64,000 bases of DNA from Paenibacillus sp. GM2. GTDB taxonomy: Bacteria; Bacillota; Bacilli; Paenibacillales; Paenibacillaceae. Positions 36,507 through 45,131 of the stretch are shown here, piece by piece. The DNA is taken from contig NZ_LN831279.1 in assembly GCF_900069005.2 (NCBI RefSeq), positions 2,489,930 through 2,553,929 on the forward strand. The letters are read 5' to 3'. The notes beneath the pieces were generated by a model that was not told the origin of the DNA, did not search any database, and was given only the letters and a program-made list of their open reading frames with translations. Each line of letters opens with the position of its first letter. Within the stretch, counting starts at the first letter, position 1. The translations under genes were made by a program, and so were the position numbers.

Positions 36507-38328
36507 TTTTATCACCCAATTCATATTTAGGAATCACACATTGAATCACCGTACCGTATCCAGGCTGCGAGCAGATGAACAACCCGTATCTCACTCCGTA
36601 TTTAAGCCGGAGACGATCATACACACTTCTCAGGCCCAGGCCTCTTCGTTCATGACTTGGATAAGCGCCGGATTCATGGTAGGCCGGATTATCCCAATCC
36701 AGGTATTGAATCTTGGACAGCGCTTCGTTCGTCATCCCAATTCCATTATCCTCAACCCGAAGCGTAATCCGATCCGCCTCCATCCTTCCAGTGACCTTGA
36801 TCATCCCCTGATATTCGATCCCTTCAAAACCGTGCTGGATGCTGTTCTCCACAAGCGGCTGAAGGGTAAGCTTGAGCAGCTGACAGCCCATCATTTCATC
36901 CGGAATATCAATTTCATAGTCGAACAGATCATCAAATCTGAACTTTTGAATCTCCAAATAATTTTTTAAATGTTCGATTTCCAGGTTGAGGCTAATCTCC
37001 TCCTTGTCCTGAATGCTGATCCGTAAAATGTTGGCAAGCCGCAGCACCATCTCGCTGACCTTGCGGCCTTCATTCTGGACAGCCAGAACATTAATAGATT
37101 CCAGTGTATTAAATAGAAAATGCGGCTTGATCTGGGCTTGCAGCACCCGCAGCTCAGCATTCGCCTTCTGGAACTGCTCCCTTTTGACCTGCTCGAACAA
37201 TTCATTGATTTTGACCATCTGGTTGTTAAAGCCTTGCTGCAGGAGCAATAGCTCATCATCGCCCTTCTCATCCACGCGCGCGCTCAAGTCCCCATCCTCA
37301 ACCTTGCGCATGAATCTGACGATGACGCCAATCGTGCCTGTAATCCGGTTCATAAACAACAGGTTAAACAGCAGGGCGGTCACAACGCAGACGAAGAAGA
37401 TAATCACGAACCAATTGGCAAAAGTGACAACCTCACGCGACAAATAACGCCATGATGTTACAGAGACGAGCTTCCAAGGATACTCCTTCAAGTCATAGGC
37501 CGAGATAACGCTCTCTGTCCCATTGAACTTGGCCTTGAAGCTCTGATAATTTCCGCCGTCCTCAAGCTTTTTCATAATGTTCGGTTCCAAGGATTGCCCA
37601 ACCATTTCGGATTGATAATCATATAAGACCTGGCCCTTGTTATTGACCAGCATGAAGCGTGTATCCTTCATACTGCTGCCCAGCCTGAGGCTCTGAAATA
37701 TTTTCTCAAATTCCCAGTTTTTAATCTGAACAACCAGAATACCTACGCTGCGCAGATTGTTCAAATCTTTAATCAAGCGGATCTGCGTAAATACATTGTC
37801 CGAACCGGTTAATTCAGGATATTCATGAGGAGCAATCCATAACGGCACGCCTTTTAGCGATACAACCTCATTATACAAAGGATGTTCCTTGAACTGTTCA
37901 TAGGGTAAGGTCTGAAAATTTTCTTTGTTGAAAATTGTAATCACATTCGATCCGGCACGCCCATGTACATTGTACAAAAACGCATAATCAATCGCTGGAT
38001 GATTGTACAGCAGTGACCGGAAGTTCTTCTGGTTGGCATTGAGCTCAAGCTGCTGGCTTGATGCCGTCAAATCCTGCGAATCCGGGTCTTTGGCTATCAG
38101 CGCCTGTTGGAACACCCCTTTGGCAATGCCATTATCGGTTACATTATCCATTTCATAAAATACGTTCGTGATGCTATAGGCGATCGCCTTCAACGAATAT
38201 TCCGACTGCTGACTATACTTCGTCTCTATCGAATTAAAGCTGACCAGAAACGTAATAATGCCCAGGATAAATAAGGGGATAATCACCAGCCCCAGAAAAG
38301 CGGTAAACAATTTAATTCGCAGATTCAT
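36481..38328 (-). CDS. YesM-type sensor histidine kinase
   Basis: The protein has a first membrane helix (KLFTAFLGLVIIPLFILGIITFLV), an extracellular sensor domain (about residues 35-290), a second helix near 300 (WFVIIFFVCVVTALLFNLLF), a HAMP segment, and a His-kinase domain (LQAQIKPHFLFNTLESINVLA with the phospho-acceptor His in PHFLFNTLE). The HATPase (LTLQPLVENSIQHGFEG; ITLRVEDNGIGM; GLGLRSVYDRL) is at the C terminus. It belongs to the LytS/YesM family that controls carbohydrate import. ATG 38328 has a GGGAG site at suitable distance; ATG 38334 is an alternative. Confidence 0.93.
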   Translation of the reverse strand: MNLRIKLFTAFLGLVIIPLFILGIITFLVSFNSIETKYSQQSEYSLKAIAYSITNVFYEMDNVTDNGIAKGVFQQALIAKDPDSQDLTASSQQLELNANQKNFRSLLYNHPAIDYAFLYNVHGRAGSNVITIFNKENFQTLPYEQFKEHPLYNEVVSLKGVPLWIAPHEYPELTGSDNVFTQIRLIKDLNNLRSVGILVVQIKNWEFEKIFQSLRLGSSMKDTRFMLVNNKGQVLYDYQSEMVGQSLEPNIMKKLEDGGNYQSFKAKFNGTESVISAYDLKEYPWKLVSVTSWRYLSREVVTFANWFVIIFFVCVVTALLFNLLFMNRITGTIGVIVRFMRKVEDGDLSARVDEKGDDELLLLQQGFNNQMVKINELFEQVKREQFQKANAELRVLQAQIKPHFLFNTLESINVLAVQNEGRKVSEMVLRLANILRISIQDKEEISLNLEIEHLKNYLEIQKFRFDDLFDYEIDIPDEMMGCQLLKLTLQPLVENSIQHGFEGIEYQGMIKVTGRMEADRITLRVEDNGIGMTNEALSKIQYLDWDNPAYHESGAYPSHERRGLGLRSVYDRLRLKYGVRYGLFICSQPGYGTVIQCVIPKYELGDKNETEGVIG

Positions 38329-38355
38329 ATGCATGAGCTCCCGACCAATCCATAA

Positions 38356-39183
38356 TTAGCCTTTGACGCTGCCCGCTGTGACCCCTTCAATAATTTGCTC
38401 TTGCAAAATCGCGTAGATAATCATAACTGGCAGAACGCTAAAGACAATCCCAGCGGACATTTGTGCGTAGTTCGTGTTGTAGGCGTCCCTGAAACCTACC
38501 ATACCTACCGGAAGCGTTTTCAGCGCGTCGTTGGACAGGAAATAGTTCGCAAGCAAGAACTCGTTCCAGTTGCCCAGGAAGTTGATGATAAAGACAGTCA
38601 CGATCGCCGGTATAGTTAGTGGTATTATTATTCTAACAAACAGTCCGGCAGAGCTCAATCCATCCATTACCGCCGCTTCCTCGATTTCTCCCGGAAGAGA
38701 TCGCATAAAAGCTGCCAGAATCACGACAGAGAATGGAATTGCATTAGCGACGTAAGGCAGGAGCAGAGCCATATGTGTATCGAGAATATCCAGCTTTCTC
38801 ATGATTCCATAGATCGGAAGAAGCAAAGAGTTGTTCGGGATCAGCATCCCCAGTAAAATCAATTGAAACACAATTGCACTGATCTTATTATAGCGCATAC
38901 GCGTTACGGCAAAGGACAGCATCGCTGCAAACAGAATCGATACGCAGGCAGCGATGACCCCAATATACAAACTGTTAAAGAAATAAGTACTGATCTTTGC
39001 ATTGACCCAAGCATTTACGTAATTATCAAATGAGATCGAGCCTGGAAGTCCGAACGGATTAGATGCGATATCCTGATTGTTCGTCTTAAATGAGGAGAAG
39101 ATGACAAACAGGAACGGATACAGAATGATCAGCAAATAGGCCATTAGGAAAATGTGCGGAATAGTCTTCTTTATTGCTCTCAT
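38356..39183 (-). CDS. Carbohydrate ABC transporter permease, MalG type
   Basis: The 275-residue permease has six membrane helices and the EAA-type loop (IEEAAVMDGLSSAGLFVRIIIPLTIPAI), typical of the sugar permease family (LacG, MalG). The N terminus MRAIKKTIPHIFLMAYLLIILYP is regular. It overlaps the preceding permease gene by one base. The complex imports an oligosaccharide or other carbohydrate whose identity cannot be read from sequence. The ATPase subunit is not encoded here and is likely a shared MsmX-type protein elsewhere. Confidence 0.93.
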   Translation of the reverse strand: MRAIKKTIPHIFLMAYLLIILYPFLFVIFSSFKTNNQDIASNPFGLPGSISFDNYVNAWVNAKISTYFFNSLYIGVIAACVSILFAAMLSFAVTRMRYNKISAIVFQLILLGMLIPNNSLLLPIYGIMRKLDILDTHMALLLPYVANAIPFSVVILAAFMRSLPGEIEEAAVMDGLSSAGLFVRIIIPLTIPAIVTVFIINFLGNWNEFLLANYFLSNDALKTLPVGMVGFRDAYNTNYAQMSAGIVFSVLPVMIIYAILQEQIIEGVTAGSVKG

Positions 39184-40067
39184 CAGTATTCAATCCTTTC
39201 CGTCCGTTTTGCTATCAAGACTTGATATAGTACTGTGATGATTATCGTAAATACGAAGATCAATACAGCGATGGAATTACCGAAGCCGTGTCTAAAGCTT
39301 GTAATCGCATAACGGATCATGTATGTTGCCATAACATCCGTCGAGCCTGCAGGACCGCCCTTCGTCATAACGAGCACAATATCCGCAGCCTTCATCGCAC
39401 CAGCGATGGACAACATAATAACGACTGATACAATCGGCATAATGAGCGGAAGCGTGATTTTGATAGCTCTTTGGAATCCGGTTGCCCCGTCGATCGCCGC
39501 AGCCTCATCCAATTCTTTGGGAATCGAGAGAATAGCTGCAAGCACCATGACGATATAGAATCCGGTCCATTGCCAAGCATTTGTAATCAGGATCGATATC
39601 ATGGCCCAGTTCTTATCAGACAGCCAATAGACTGGCGATACACCGAAAAGCCCAAGCACTTCATTCGCCAGACCAAAATCCGGGTTGTAGATGAAGCCCC
39701 ACAAAATCCCGATAACTGCCGTTGACATAATCGATGGCATAAATACCGCTGTCTTATATAACCCCTTAAAGCGCTTCACGTTAGCTATTAACAATGAGAA
39801 GATGATAATGAGCGGAACTTGAATCAGACAGGAGAACAAAATAAAATAGACGTTATTTCTGACTGACTTCCAGAAAGCAAGATCGTTAAATGCCTGCACA
39901 TAGTTATCAAATCCGATATAATGAACGTTCTTGGATATCCCGTTCCAGCTAGTGAAACTGTTGTTGACTGCTGTAAATACCGGATAGATAAAAAAGGCCA
40001 GAAACAAGATGAAGGCAGGCAGTATGAACAAGACATATATCAGCGGGTTTCTTAGTGCTTTATTCAT
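39183..40067 (-). CDS. Carbohydrate ABC transporter permease, MalF type
   Basis: The 294-residue protein has six predicted membrane helices, an early YPVFTAVNNSFTSWNGIS segment of the UgpA/MalF type, and an EAA loop (IPKELDEAAAIDGATGFQRAIKITLPLIMPIV). It pairs with the MalG-type protein that follows. GGAGGTTACC precedes the ATG at 40067. The upstream hairpin (40140-40179) separates it from the binding-protein gene, allowing more binding protein than permease to be made. Confidence 0.93.
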   Translation of the reverse strand: MNKALRNPLIYVLFILPAFILFLAFFIYPVFTAVNNSFTSWNGISKNVHYIGFDNYVQAFNDLAFWKSVRNNVYFILFSCLIQVPLIIIFSLLIANVKRFKGLYKTAVFMPSIMSTAVIGILWGFIYNPDFGLANEVLGLFGVSPVYWLSDKNWAMISILITNAWQWTGFYIVMVLAAILSIPKELDEAAAIDGATGFQRAIKITLPLIMPIVSVVIMLSIAGAMKAADIVLVMTKGGPAGSTDVMATYMIRYAITSFRHGFGNSIAVLIFVFTIIITVLYQVLIAKRTERIEY

Positions 40068-40139
40068 GGTAACCTCCGTTGTAATCTTTGATATTTGTTT
40101 CTTCTGCTCCTAAATCTATCTATCTTTCCACTTAGACAG

Positions 40140-40179
40140 AAAGGGCGCCCCCACAAAGTCGAGGCGGGTGGCGCCCTTT
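40140..40179 (-). terminator. Hairpin between binding-protein and permease genes
   Basis: AAAGGGCGCC (40140-40149) and GGCGCCCTTT (40170-40179) form a perfect 10-base stem with a 20-base loop. On the minus strand the downstream sequence is CTGTCTAAGTGG and lacks a long T run, so it probably works as a partial terminator or as a 3' stabiliser of the binding-protein message. Confidence 0.7.
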
Positions 40180-40208
40180 TCTAGCTAATAAAGTAGTTCA
40201 AAAAGTAA

Positions 40209-41588
40209 TTACTCGCCGGCTGCATTGGCAGCATCTTGAGCGGCTTGCACGTTCTCCAGCATCTTCTGAGGATCGATTTCTCCTCCGATAATTTGCTGGA
40301 TACCCATGCTCAGCGCTGTATTAACTTCTGCTTGAACAAGTGCATCAAAAGCCGGGAACGAAGTTCCGATTTCACTTACAGCCTTGAAAATATCCTGCAT
40401 CAACGGATCGTCCGATGTTGTCTTCATTTGCTCCAGATCCATCTTCATGGCAGGAAGCACACCGTCTTCCTTCAGACCGCGAAGCTGCATTTCATCCGTC
40501 CACATGTTCTTGATAAATTCCTTCACTGCTGCCAATTTGCGAGGATCTTCAGCAACTGTGCTGGAGAAGCCGTAACCATTGTTGGCATCCTGCATAACTA
40601 CGATAGGATCGCCTGCATTTACTGGCGGCATATTGAAGTAACCGATCTTACCAACCAGATCACCCGCTTGTGCCGGATCTCTGAATACCGAGTTCGCCCA
40701 CGATCCGTCCATCATCATGATGGCTTCGCCGGTAATTACTTGGTTTCTCATATCTGCATATTCAAAACCAAGCTCGCCTTTCTTGAAGTAGCCTTTTTGT
40801 ACCCATTCCTGATGTTTGGCAACAGCCTTCACCATGTTCTCATCTGTCCATTTTGTCTCGCCCGTCTTGAATCCATAAGTGATGTCCGGACCAGCATAGT
40901 AGGACCACAGGTTATTCGTTGTCATCAATGGAATCCAGGCATCCTTGGAGGCTTGAGCGAACGGAATCTTGCCGTCTGCTTTAATCTTCTCCGCAATCGC
41001 TTCCAATTCTGCGATGGTTGTAGGAACCGTTAGGCCCTTTTGTTCGAAATATTCTTTATTGTAGAAAATACCTTCGATTGAGCCGCCGATTGGCAGACCG
41101 TAAACCTTGCCATCTGTTGAAAATGGCGCCAAAGTGGTGAATTTGTCTTTGAGTCCGAGTTCATCAAGGATCGAAGTGATGTCGAGCATTAGGCCTTCTT
41201 TAGCATACAACGCTGCATCCGGGCTACCGAATACGTCAAACACTTCCGGCGGCTTACCCGCGGCCATTTCGCCTCTCAGCTTCTCCTTACGGTTAACTTC
41301 CGAATCCACACCGTCCAGCTTGATCTTTAATCCAGGAACTGCAGCTTCCGTCTTTTTCACTACATCTTCCAGAATAGCCAAGCGGAATTTCTTTGCTTCC
41401 CCAATTTGTGTGTGGCGAATCGTAATTTCAAACGGTTCGTCACTTACCTTTGCTTCGTTAGCAGGCTTGTTATTCGTTCCTGCATTGCCTTTGTCCGCCG
41501 TGTTCTTGTCGTTAGAACTTCCACAACCAGCAAGCAATGCTGAAGCTACGAAGAACAGGGATAGTAACAGCGTCAAACTCTTCTTCAT
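40209..41588 (-). CDS. Carbohydrate ABC transporter substrate-binding lipoprotein
   Basis: The roughly 459-residue protein has a lipoprotein signal (SLTLLLSLFFVASALLAGCGSSND) and the cluster D (extracellular solute-binding family 1) fold: KAEVPGLKIKLDGVDSEVN-like N-lobe, AAGKPPEVFDVFGSPDAA, VYGLPIGGSIEGIFYNKEYF, IMMMDGSWANSVF. It captures a carbohydrate outside the cell for the two permeases. The ATG at 41588 gives a normal signal sequence; the TTG at 41609 lies on the GAGGAGG ribosome-binding site. Confidence 0.94.
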   Translation of the reverse strand: MKKSLTLLLSLFFVASALLAGCGSSNDKNTADKGNAGTNNKPANEAKVSDEPFEITIRHTQIGEAKKFRLAILEDVVKKTEAAVPGLKIKLDGVDSEVNRKEKLRGEMAAGKPPEVFDVFGSPDAALYAKEGLMLDITSILDELGLKDKFTTLAPFSTDGKVYGLPIGGSIEGIFYNKEYFEQKGLTVPTTIAELEAIAEKIKADGKIPFAQASKDAWIPLMTTNNLWSYYAGPDITYGFKTGETKWTDENMVKAVAKHQEWVQKGYFKKGELGFEYADMRNQVITGEAIMMMDGSWANSVFRDPAQAGDLVGKIGYFNMPPVNAGDPIVVMQDANNGYGFSSTVAEDPRKLAAVKEFIKNMWTDEMQLRGLKEDGVLPAMKMDLEQMKTTSDDPLMQDIFKAVSEIGTSFPAFDALVQAEVNTALSMGIQQIIGGEIDPQKMLENVQAAQDAANAAGE

Positions 41589-41709
41589 ATTTCTTTGGAC
41601 CCTCCTCAAGATCGGTTTGTATGTTACATCTTCATTATAGAAAGCGATTCCATTCTTGATAAGGAGGACATTTTTCTATAATGGGGATAATATTATCTAG
41701 TTATAAAAT

Positions 41710-41755
41710 AAGAAAAACGGTTAAATCTGACAAGTGACGTCAAATTCAACCGTTT
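41710..41755 (-). terminator. Intrinsic terminator of pflA
   Basis: AAACGGTTAAATCTGAC and GTCAAATTCAACCGTTT pair over about 17 positions with two mismatches. On the minus strand TTCTTATTTTAT follows. It lies about 45 bases after the pflA stop. Confidence 0.8.
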
Positions 41756-41801
41756 GTGTGGGTTAGTAATATGGATTAAGTCATGTTAACTGACATAATG
41801 A

Positions 41802-42554
41802 TTACTTCGCTGTAACTACCTGCTGCCGCCCCTCTTCGATCAGGCGATTCGCCCGTTCGATCTCCTCCGCTGTTGGAGAAGGAACGCCCTCCAGAGGGTA
41901 ATCCCAACCAAGCTCCTGCCACTTATAAATCCCCATTGTATGGTAAGGAAGTATTTCAAACTTCTCTACACCATGGAGGCCGCCGATAAACTGGCCAAGA
42001 TGAATCAAATCCTGTTCATCGTCGTGGATTCCCGGTACAAATACGTGACGAATCCACATTTTACGGTTATGCTCTGACAACCAGCGCGCCATTTTCAACA
42101 TGCGATCATTGGGTTTGCCAGTCAATTTGATATGCTTCTCATTGTCGATGTGCTTCAAATCAAGCATGACCAAATCCGTCACATCCAGTAAATCGCGGAT
42201 CTTATCGCCTTCATTATATCCGTTCGTATCCAGGCAAGTATGCAGGTTCCAGCGCTTCTTCACCTCTCGGAACAATTCAGTGACAAATGGCGCCTGTAGC
42301 GTCGCCTCTCCTCCGGATACGGTTAATCCGCCGCCTGACGAACGATAGTAGTTCAAATATGGCTCAATTTCAGCCAGAACCTCTTCCACTGTCATTTCCT
42401 TGCCTTCCGTCAGGCTCCAGGTATCGGGGTTATGGCAATATTGGCATTGCAGCAGGCAGCCCTGCATGAAGAGTACGAAGCGTATACCCGGTCCATCTAC
42501 CGTTCCGAATGTTTCTAATGAATGAATACGACCTTTAAGCATATTGTTCGCCAC
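41802..42554 (-). CDS. pflA: Pyruvate formate-lyase activating enzyme
   Basis: The 250-residue radical-SAM protein inserts the glycyl radical into PflB under anaerobic conditions. The CxxxCxxC cluster motif is in FMQGCLLQCQYCHNPDTW, followed by GGGLTVSGGEATLQ and the C-terminal QELGWDYPLEGVPSP. GTGGCGAAC follows AAGGGTGG upstream, a weak site. It lies 60 bases after pflB in the usual order and shares its Fnr-type control. Confidence 0.96.
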   Translation of the reverse strand: MANNMLKGRIHSLETFGTVDGPGIRFVLFMQGCLLQCQYCHNPDTWSLTEGKEMTVEEVLAEIEPYLNYYRSSGGGLTVSGGEATLQAPFVTELFREVKKRWNLHTCLDTNGYNEGDKIRDLLDVTDLVMLDLKHIDNEKHIKLTGKPNDRMLKMARWLSEHNRKMWIRHVFVPGIHDDEQDLIHLGQFIGGLHGVEKFEILPYHTMGIYKWQELGWDYPLEGVPSPTAEEIERANRLIEEGRQQVVTAK

Positions 42555-42615
42555 CCTTTCTCATTGAGGCTGCCTGATGTATAGCCACAATCTCTAAGAC
42601 TGTTCAGATCCGTTA

Positions 42616-44886
42616 TTACATCGAACCGTGGAAGGTACGGTTAATAACGTCAAGTTGTTGTTCGCGAGTCAGCTTGATGAAGTTAACAGCATAACCCGAA
42701 ACGCGAATGGTCAATTGAGGATAATTCTCTGGATGTTCCATAGCGTCGATCAATTGCTCGCGGTCGAATACGTTAACGTTCAAGTGGTGAGCATCGCTGC
42801 CGAAATATCCATCCATCATCGATACGAGGTTGGATTTACGGATCTCAGGTTCTTTACCAAGCGCCTTAGGAACAATCGAGAAGGTATTCGAGATCCCATC
42901 CAAGCTGTGTTCGTAAGGAAGCTTAGCTACCGAGCTCAAGGAAGCAAGGGCGCCCTTCTTGTCGCGGCCATGCATTGGGTTTGCACCTGGTGCGAATGGT
43001 TCGCCAGCTTTACGTCCGTCTGGAGTGCTGCCTGTTTTCTTACCATATACGACGTTCGAAGTAATCGTCAAGATCGATTGTGTTGGCAACGAGTTACGGT
43101 AAGTTTTGTGCTTGCGGATCATGCCCATGAAGGACTCAACGAGCTTAACTGCAATATCATCCACTTTATTATCGTTGTTACCGTAGCAAGGATATTCGCC
43201 TTCGATTTCGAAGTCAACAGCGATGCCATTTTCGTTGCGAATCGGTTTAACCTTAGCGTATTTAATAGCGCTCAGGGAGTCAGTAGCTACCGACAAACCT
43301 GCGATACCGCAAGCCATCGTACGCAGAATGTCACGGTCATGCAATGCCATTTCAATGCGTTCGTAGCAGTATTTATCATGCATATAGTGAATAACATTCA
43401 AGGAGTTAACGTATGTCTTAGCCAGCCATTCCATCATTGGAATGTAGCGTTTCATAACTTCATCATAGTCCAGATATTCCGAAGTAATCGCTGGATATTC
43501 AGGACCTACTTGAGCGCCGGATTTTTCGTCTTTACCACCGTTGATTGCATACAGCAATACTTTAGCCAAGTTAGCGCGAGCGCCGAAGAACTGCATTTGT
43601 TTACCGATTCTCATAGCGGATACACAGCAAGCAATACCGTAGTCATCGCCATAGATCGGACGCATCAAATCGTCATTTTCGTATTGAATCGAACTTGTCT
43701 CGATCGATACATTGGCCGCAAATTTCTTGAACGCTTCAGGCAATTTCTCGGACCAAAGGACAGTCAGGTTAGGTTCTGGAGCAGGTCCCAGGTTATAAAG
43801 TGTATGCAGGAAACGGAAGCTGTTCTTGGTTACCAGTGTTCTGCCGTCTTCAGACATACCGCCAATCGATTCAGTTACCCAAGTTGGGTCACCGCTGAAC
43901 AGATCGTTGTATTCCGGAGTACGCAAGAACTTAACAATACGCAATTTCATAATGAAATGGTCAACTAATTCTTGAGCTGCTTCTTCAGTCAGCGTGCCTT
44001 CAGCCAAATCACGTTCAATATAAGCATCAAGGAACGAGGATACGCGGCCAAGCGACATTGCTGCACCGTCTTGTTCCTTAACAGCAGCGAGGTAACCGAA
44101 GTATACCCATTGAATCGCTTCTTTAGCATTTTCAGCCGGTCTGGAAATGTCGAAGCCGTACATTTGACCCAGTTCTTTCAATTCTTCCAAAGCACGAATT
44201 TGCTCGGAGAGCTCTTCACGAAGACGGATGACATCTTCATCGATCACATCAACTTCAAGGCTGAGCTTTTCTTGTTTCTTTTGCTTGATCAGGAAATTAA
44301 TACCATAGAGTGCTACACGACGATAGTCGCCGATAATCCGGCCACGGCCGTAAGCATCTGGAAGACCTGTGATGATCCCCGCTTTGCGGCATGCTCTCAT
44401 CTCAGTTGTATAAGCATCGAAAACACCTTGGTTATGTGTTTTGCGAATCTTTGTAAACAGTTCTACAATTTCACCCGGCAGATCAAATCCGTATGCTTGA
44501 CAGGAGTTGAGAACCATGTTAATCCCGCCGAACGGATGAATTGTGCGTTTGAATGGCTCGTCTGCCTGCAAGCCAACGATTTGTTCCTTATCTTTATCCA
44601 AATAGCCAGCAGCATGTGAAGTAATGGCGGAAGGTGTGTTAACATCTACATCAAGTACGCCGCCTGCTTCGCGTTCTTTCTTGGTCAGATCAGAAATGAT
44701 CTCCCAGAGCGCCTTGGTGTTAGCGGTAGCTCCTTGAAGGAAGGATTCATTTCCTTCATAGGAAGTAACGTTGTCTTGAATAAAATTGCGAACATTAACT
44801 TCTCTCATCCACTTGCCTGCTTTGAAGCCTCTCCATGCGGATTGAACTTCTTGATTACCTTTTACTTCTCTCTCAGTCACCGACAT
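42616..44886 (-). CDS. pflB: Formate C-acetyltransferase (pyruvate formate-lyase)
   Basis: PflB cleaves pyruvate with CoA to acetyl-CoA and formate during fermentation. The approximately 756-residue enzyme has the active-site cysteine pair in [15 protein letters not shown] and the C-terminal glycyl-radical loop [13 protein letters not shown]. The N terminus [20 protein letters not shown], from ATG 44886, follows GGAGGGAATAAAG; the longer frame from 44919 lacks such support. Upstream sit Fnr-type sites. The gene lies downstream of adhE in the same orientation with a 245-base gap. Confidence 0.97.
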   Translation of the reverse strand: MSVTEREVKGNQEVQSAWRGFKAGKWMREVNVRNFIQDNVTSYEGNESFLQGATANTKALWEIISDLTKKEREAGGVLDVDVNTPSAITSHAAGYLDKDKEQIVGLQADEPFKRTIHPFGGINMVLNSCQAYGFDLPGEIVELFTKIRKTHNQGVFDAYTTEMRACRKAGIITGLPDAYGRGRIIGDYRRVALYGINFLIKQKKQEKLSLEVDVIDEDVIRLREELSEQIRALEELKELGQMYGFDISRPAENAKEAIQWVYFGYLAAVKEQDGAAMSLGRVSSFLDAYIERDLAEGTLTEEAAQELVDHFIMKLRIVKFLRTPEYNDLFSGDPTWVTESIGGMSEDGRTLVTKNSFRFLHTLYNLGPAPEPNLTVLWSEKLPEAFKKFAANVSIETSSIQYENDDLMRPIYGDDYGIACCVSAMRIGKQMQFFGARANLAKVLLYAINGGKDEKSGAQVGPEYPAITSEYLDYDEVMKRYIPMMEWLAKTYVNSLNVIHYMHDKYCYERIEMALHDRDILRTMACGIAGLSVATDSLSAIKYAKVKPIRNENGIAVDFEIEGEYPCYGNNDNKVDDIAVKLVESFMGMIRKHKTYRNSLPTQSILTITSNVVYGKKTGSTPDGRKAGEPFAPGANPMHGRDKKGALASLSSVAKLPYEHSLDGISNTFSIVPKALGKEPEIRKSNLVSMMDGYFGSDAHHLNVNVFDREQLIDAMEHPENYPQLTIRVSGYAVNFIKLTREQQLDVINRTFHGSM

Positions 44887-44960
44887 CTTTATTCCCTCCA
44901 TATATATAGTTTGGAGCACGCGGTTGAAGGATATACTCGCGCCTCGTGATCCCTAAAATT

Positions 44961-44976
44961 TGTGATAATTTTCACA
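44961..44976 (-). promoter_or_regulatory. Fnr-type operator upstream of pflB
   Basis: TGTGATAATTTTCACA is a perfect 5-6-5 dyad (TGTGA-N6-TCACA), matching the Fnr consensus of Bacillales (TGTGA-N6-TCACT). It lies about 75 bases before the pflB start. Confidence 0.8.
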
Positions 44977-45072
44977 TTTCATTCACTAATGAACCTATGA
45001 AAATCAATCACCTACTACTCAAATATGCGGGATCGTTTATGTCATAATCATACATCAATCCCGTATAAATGA

Positions 45073-45110
45073 TTGTGACAAATATCACAATCAAAGTGAT
45101 ATTTGTCACG
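45073..45110 (-). promoter_or_regulatory. Two adjacent Fnr-type dyads forming a larger inverted repeat
   Basis: TTGTGACAAATATCACAA (45073-45090) and AGTGATATTTGTCACG (45095-45110) are each Fnr-type dyads. Their cores (GTGACAAATATCAC and GTGATATTTGTCAC) are perfectly complementary, so together they form a 14-base stem with a 7-base loop. On the minus strand no T run follows; an operator pair is more likely than a terminator. Confidence 0.75.
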
Positions 45111-45131
45111 ATTTTCCTTGCATTTGTTCAA

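Noticed and set aside
42628..43968. Open frame of 446 codons on the plus strand
   Set aside because: Antisense to pflB, whose sequence is clearly functional; no recognisable domain in the antisense translation.
45073..45110. Possible intrinsic terminator of adhE
   Set aside because: The stem is perfect but A/T-rich, and no T run follows on the minus strand; two Fnr-type operators explain the sequence better.
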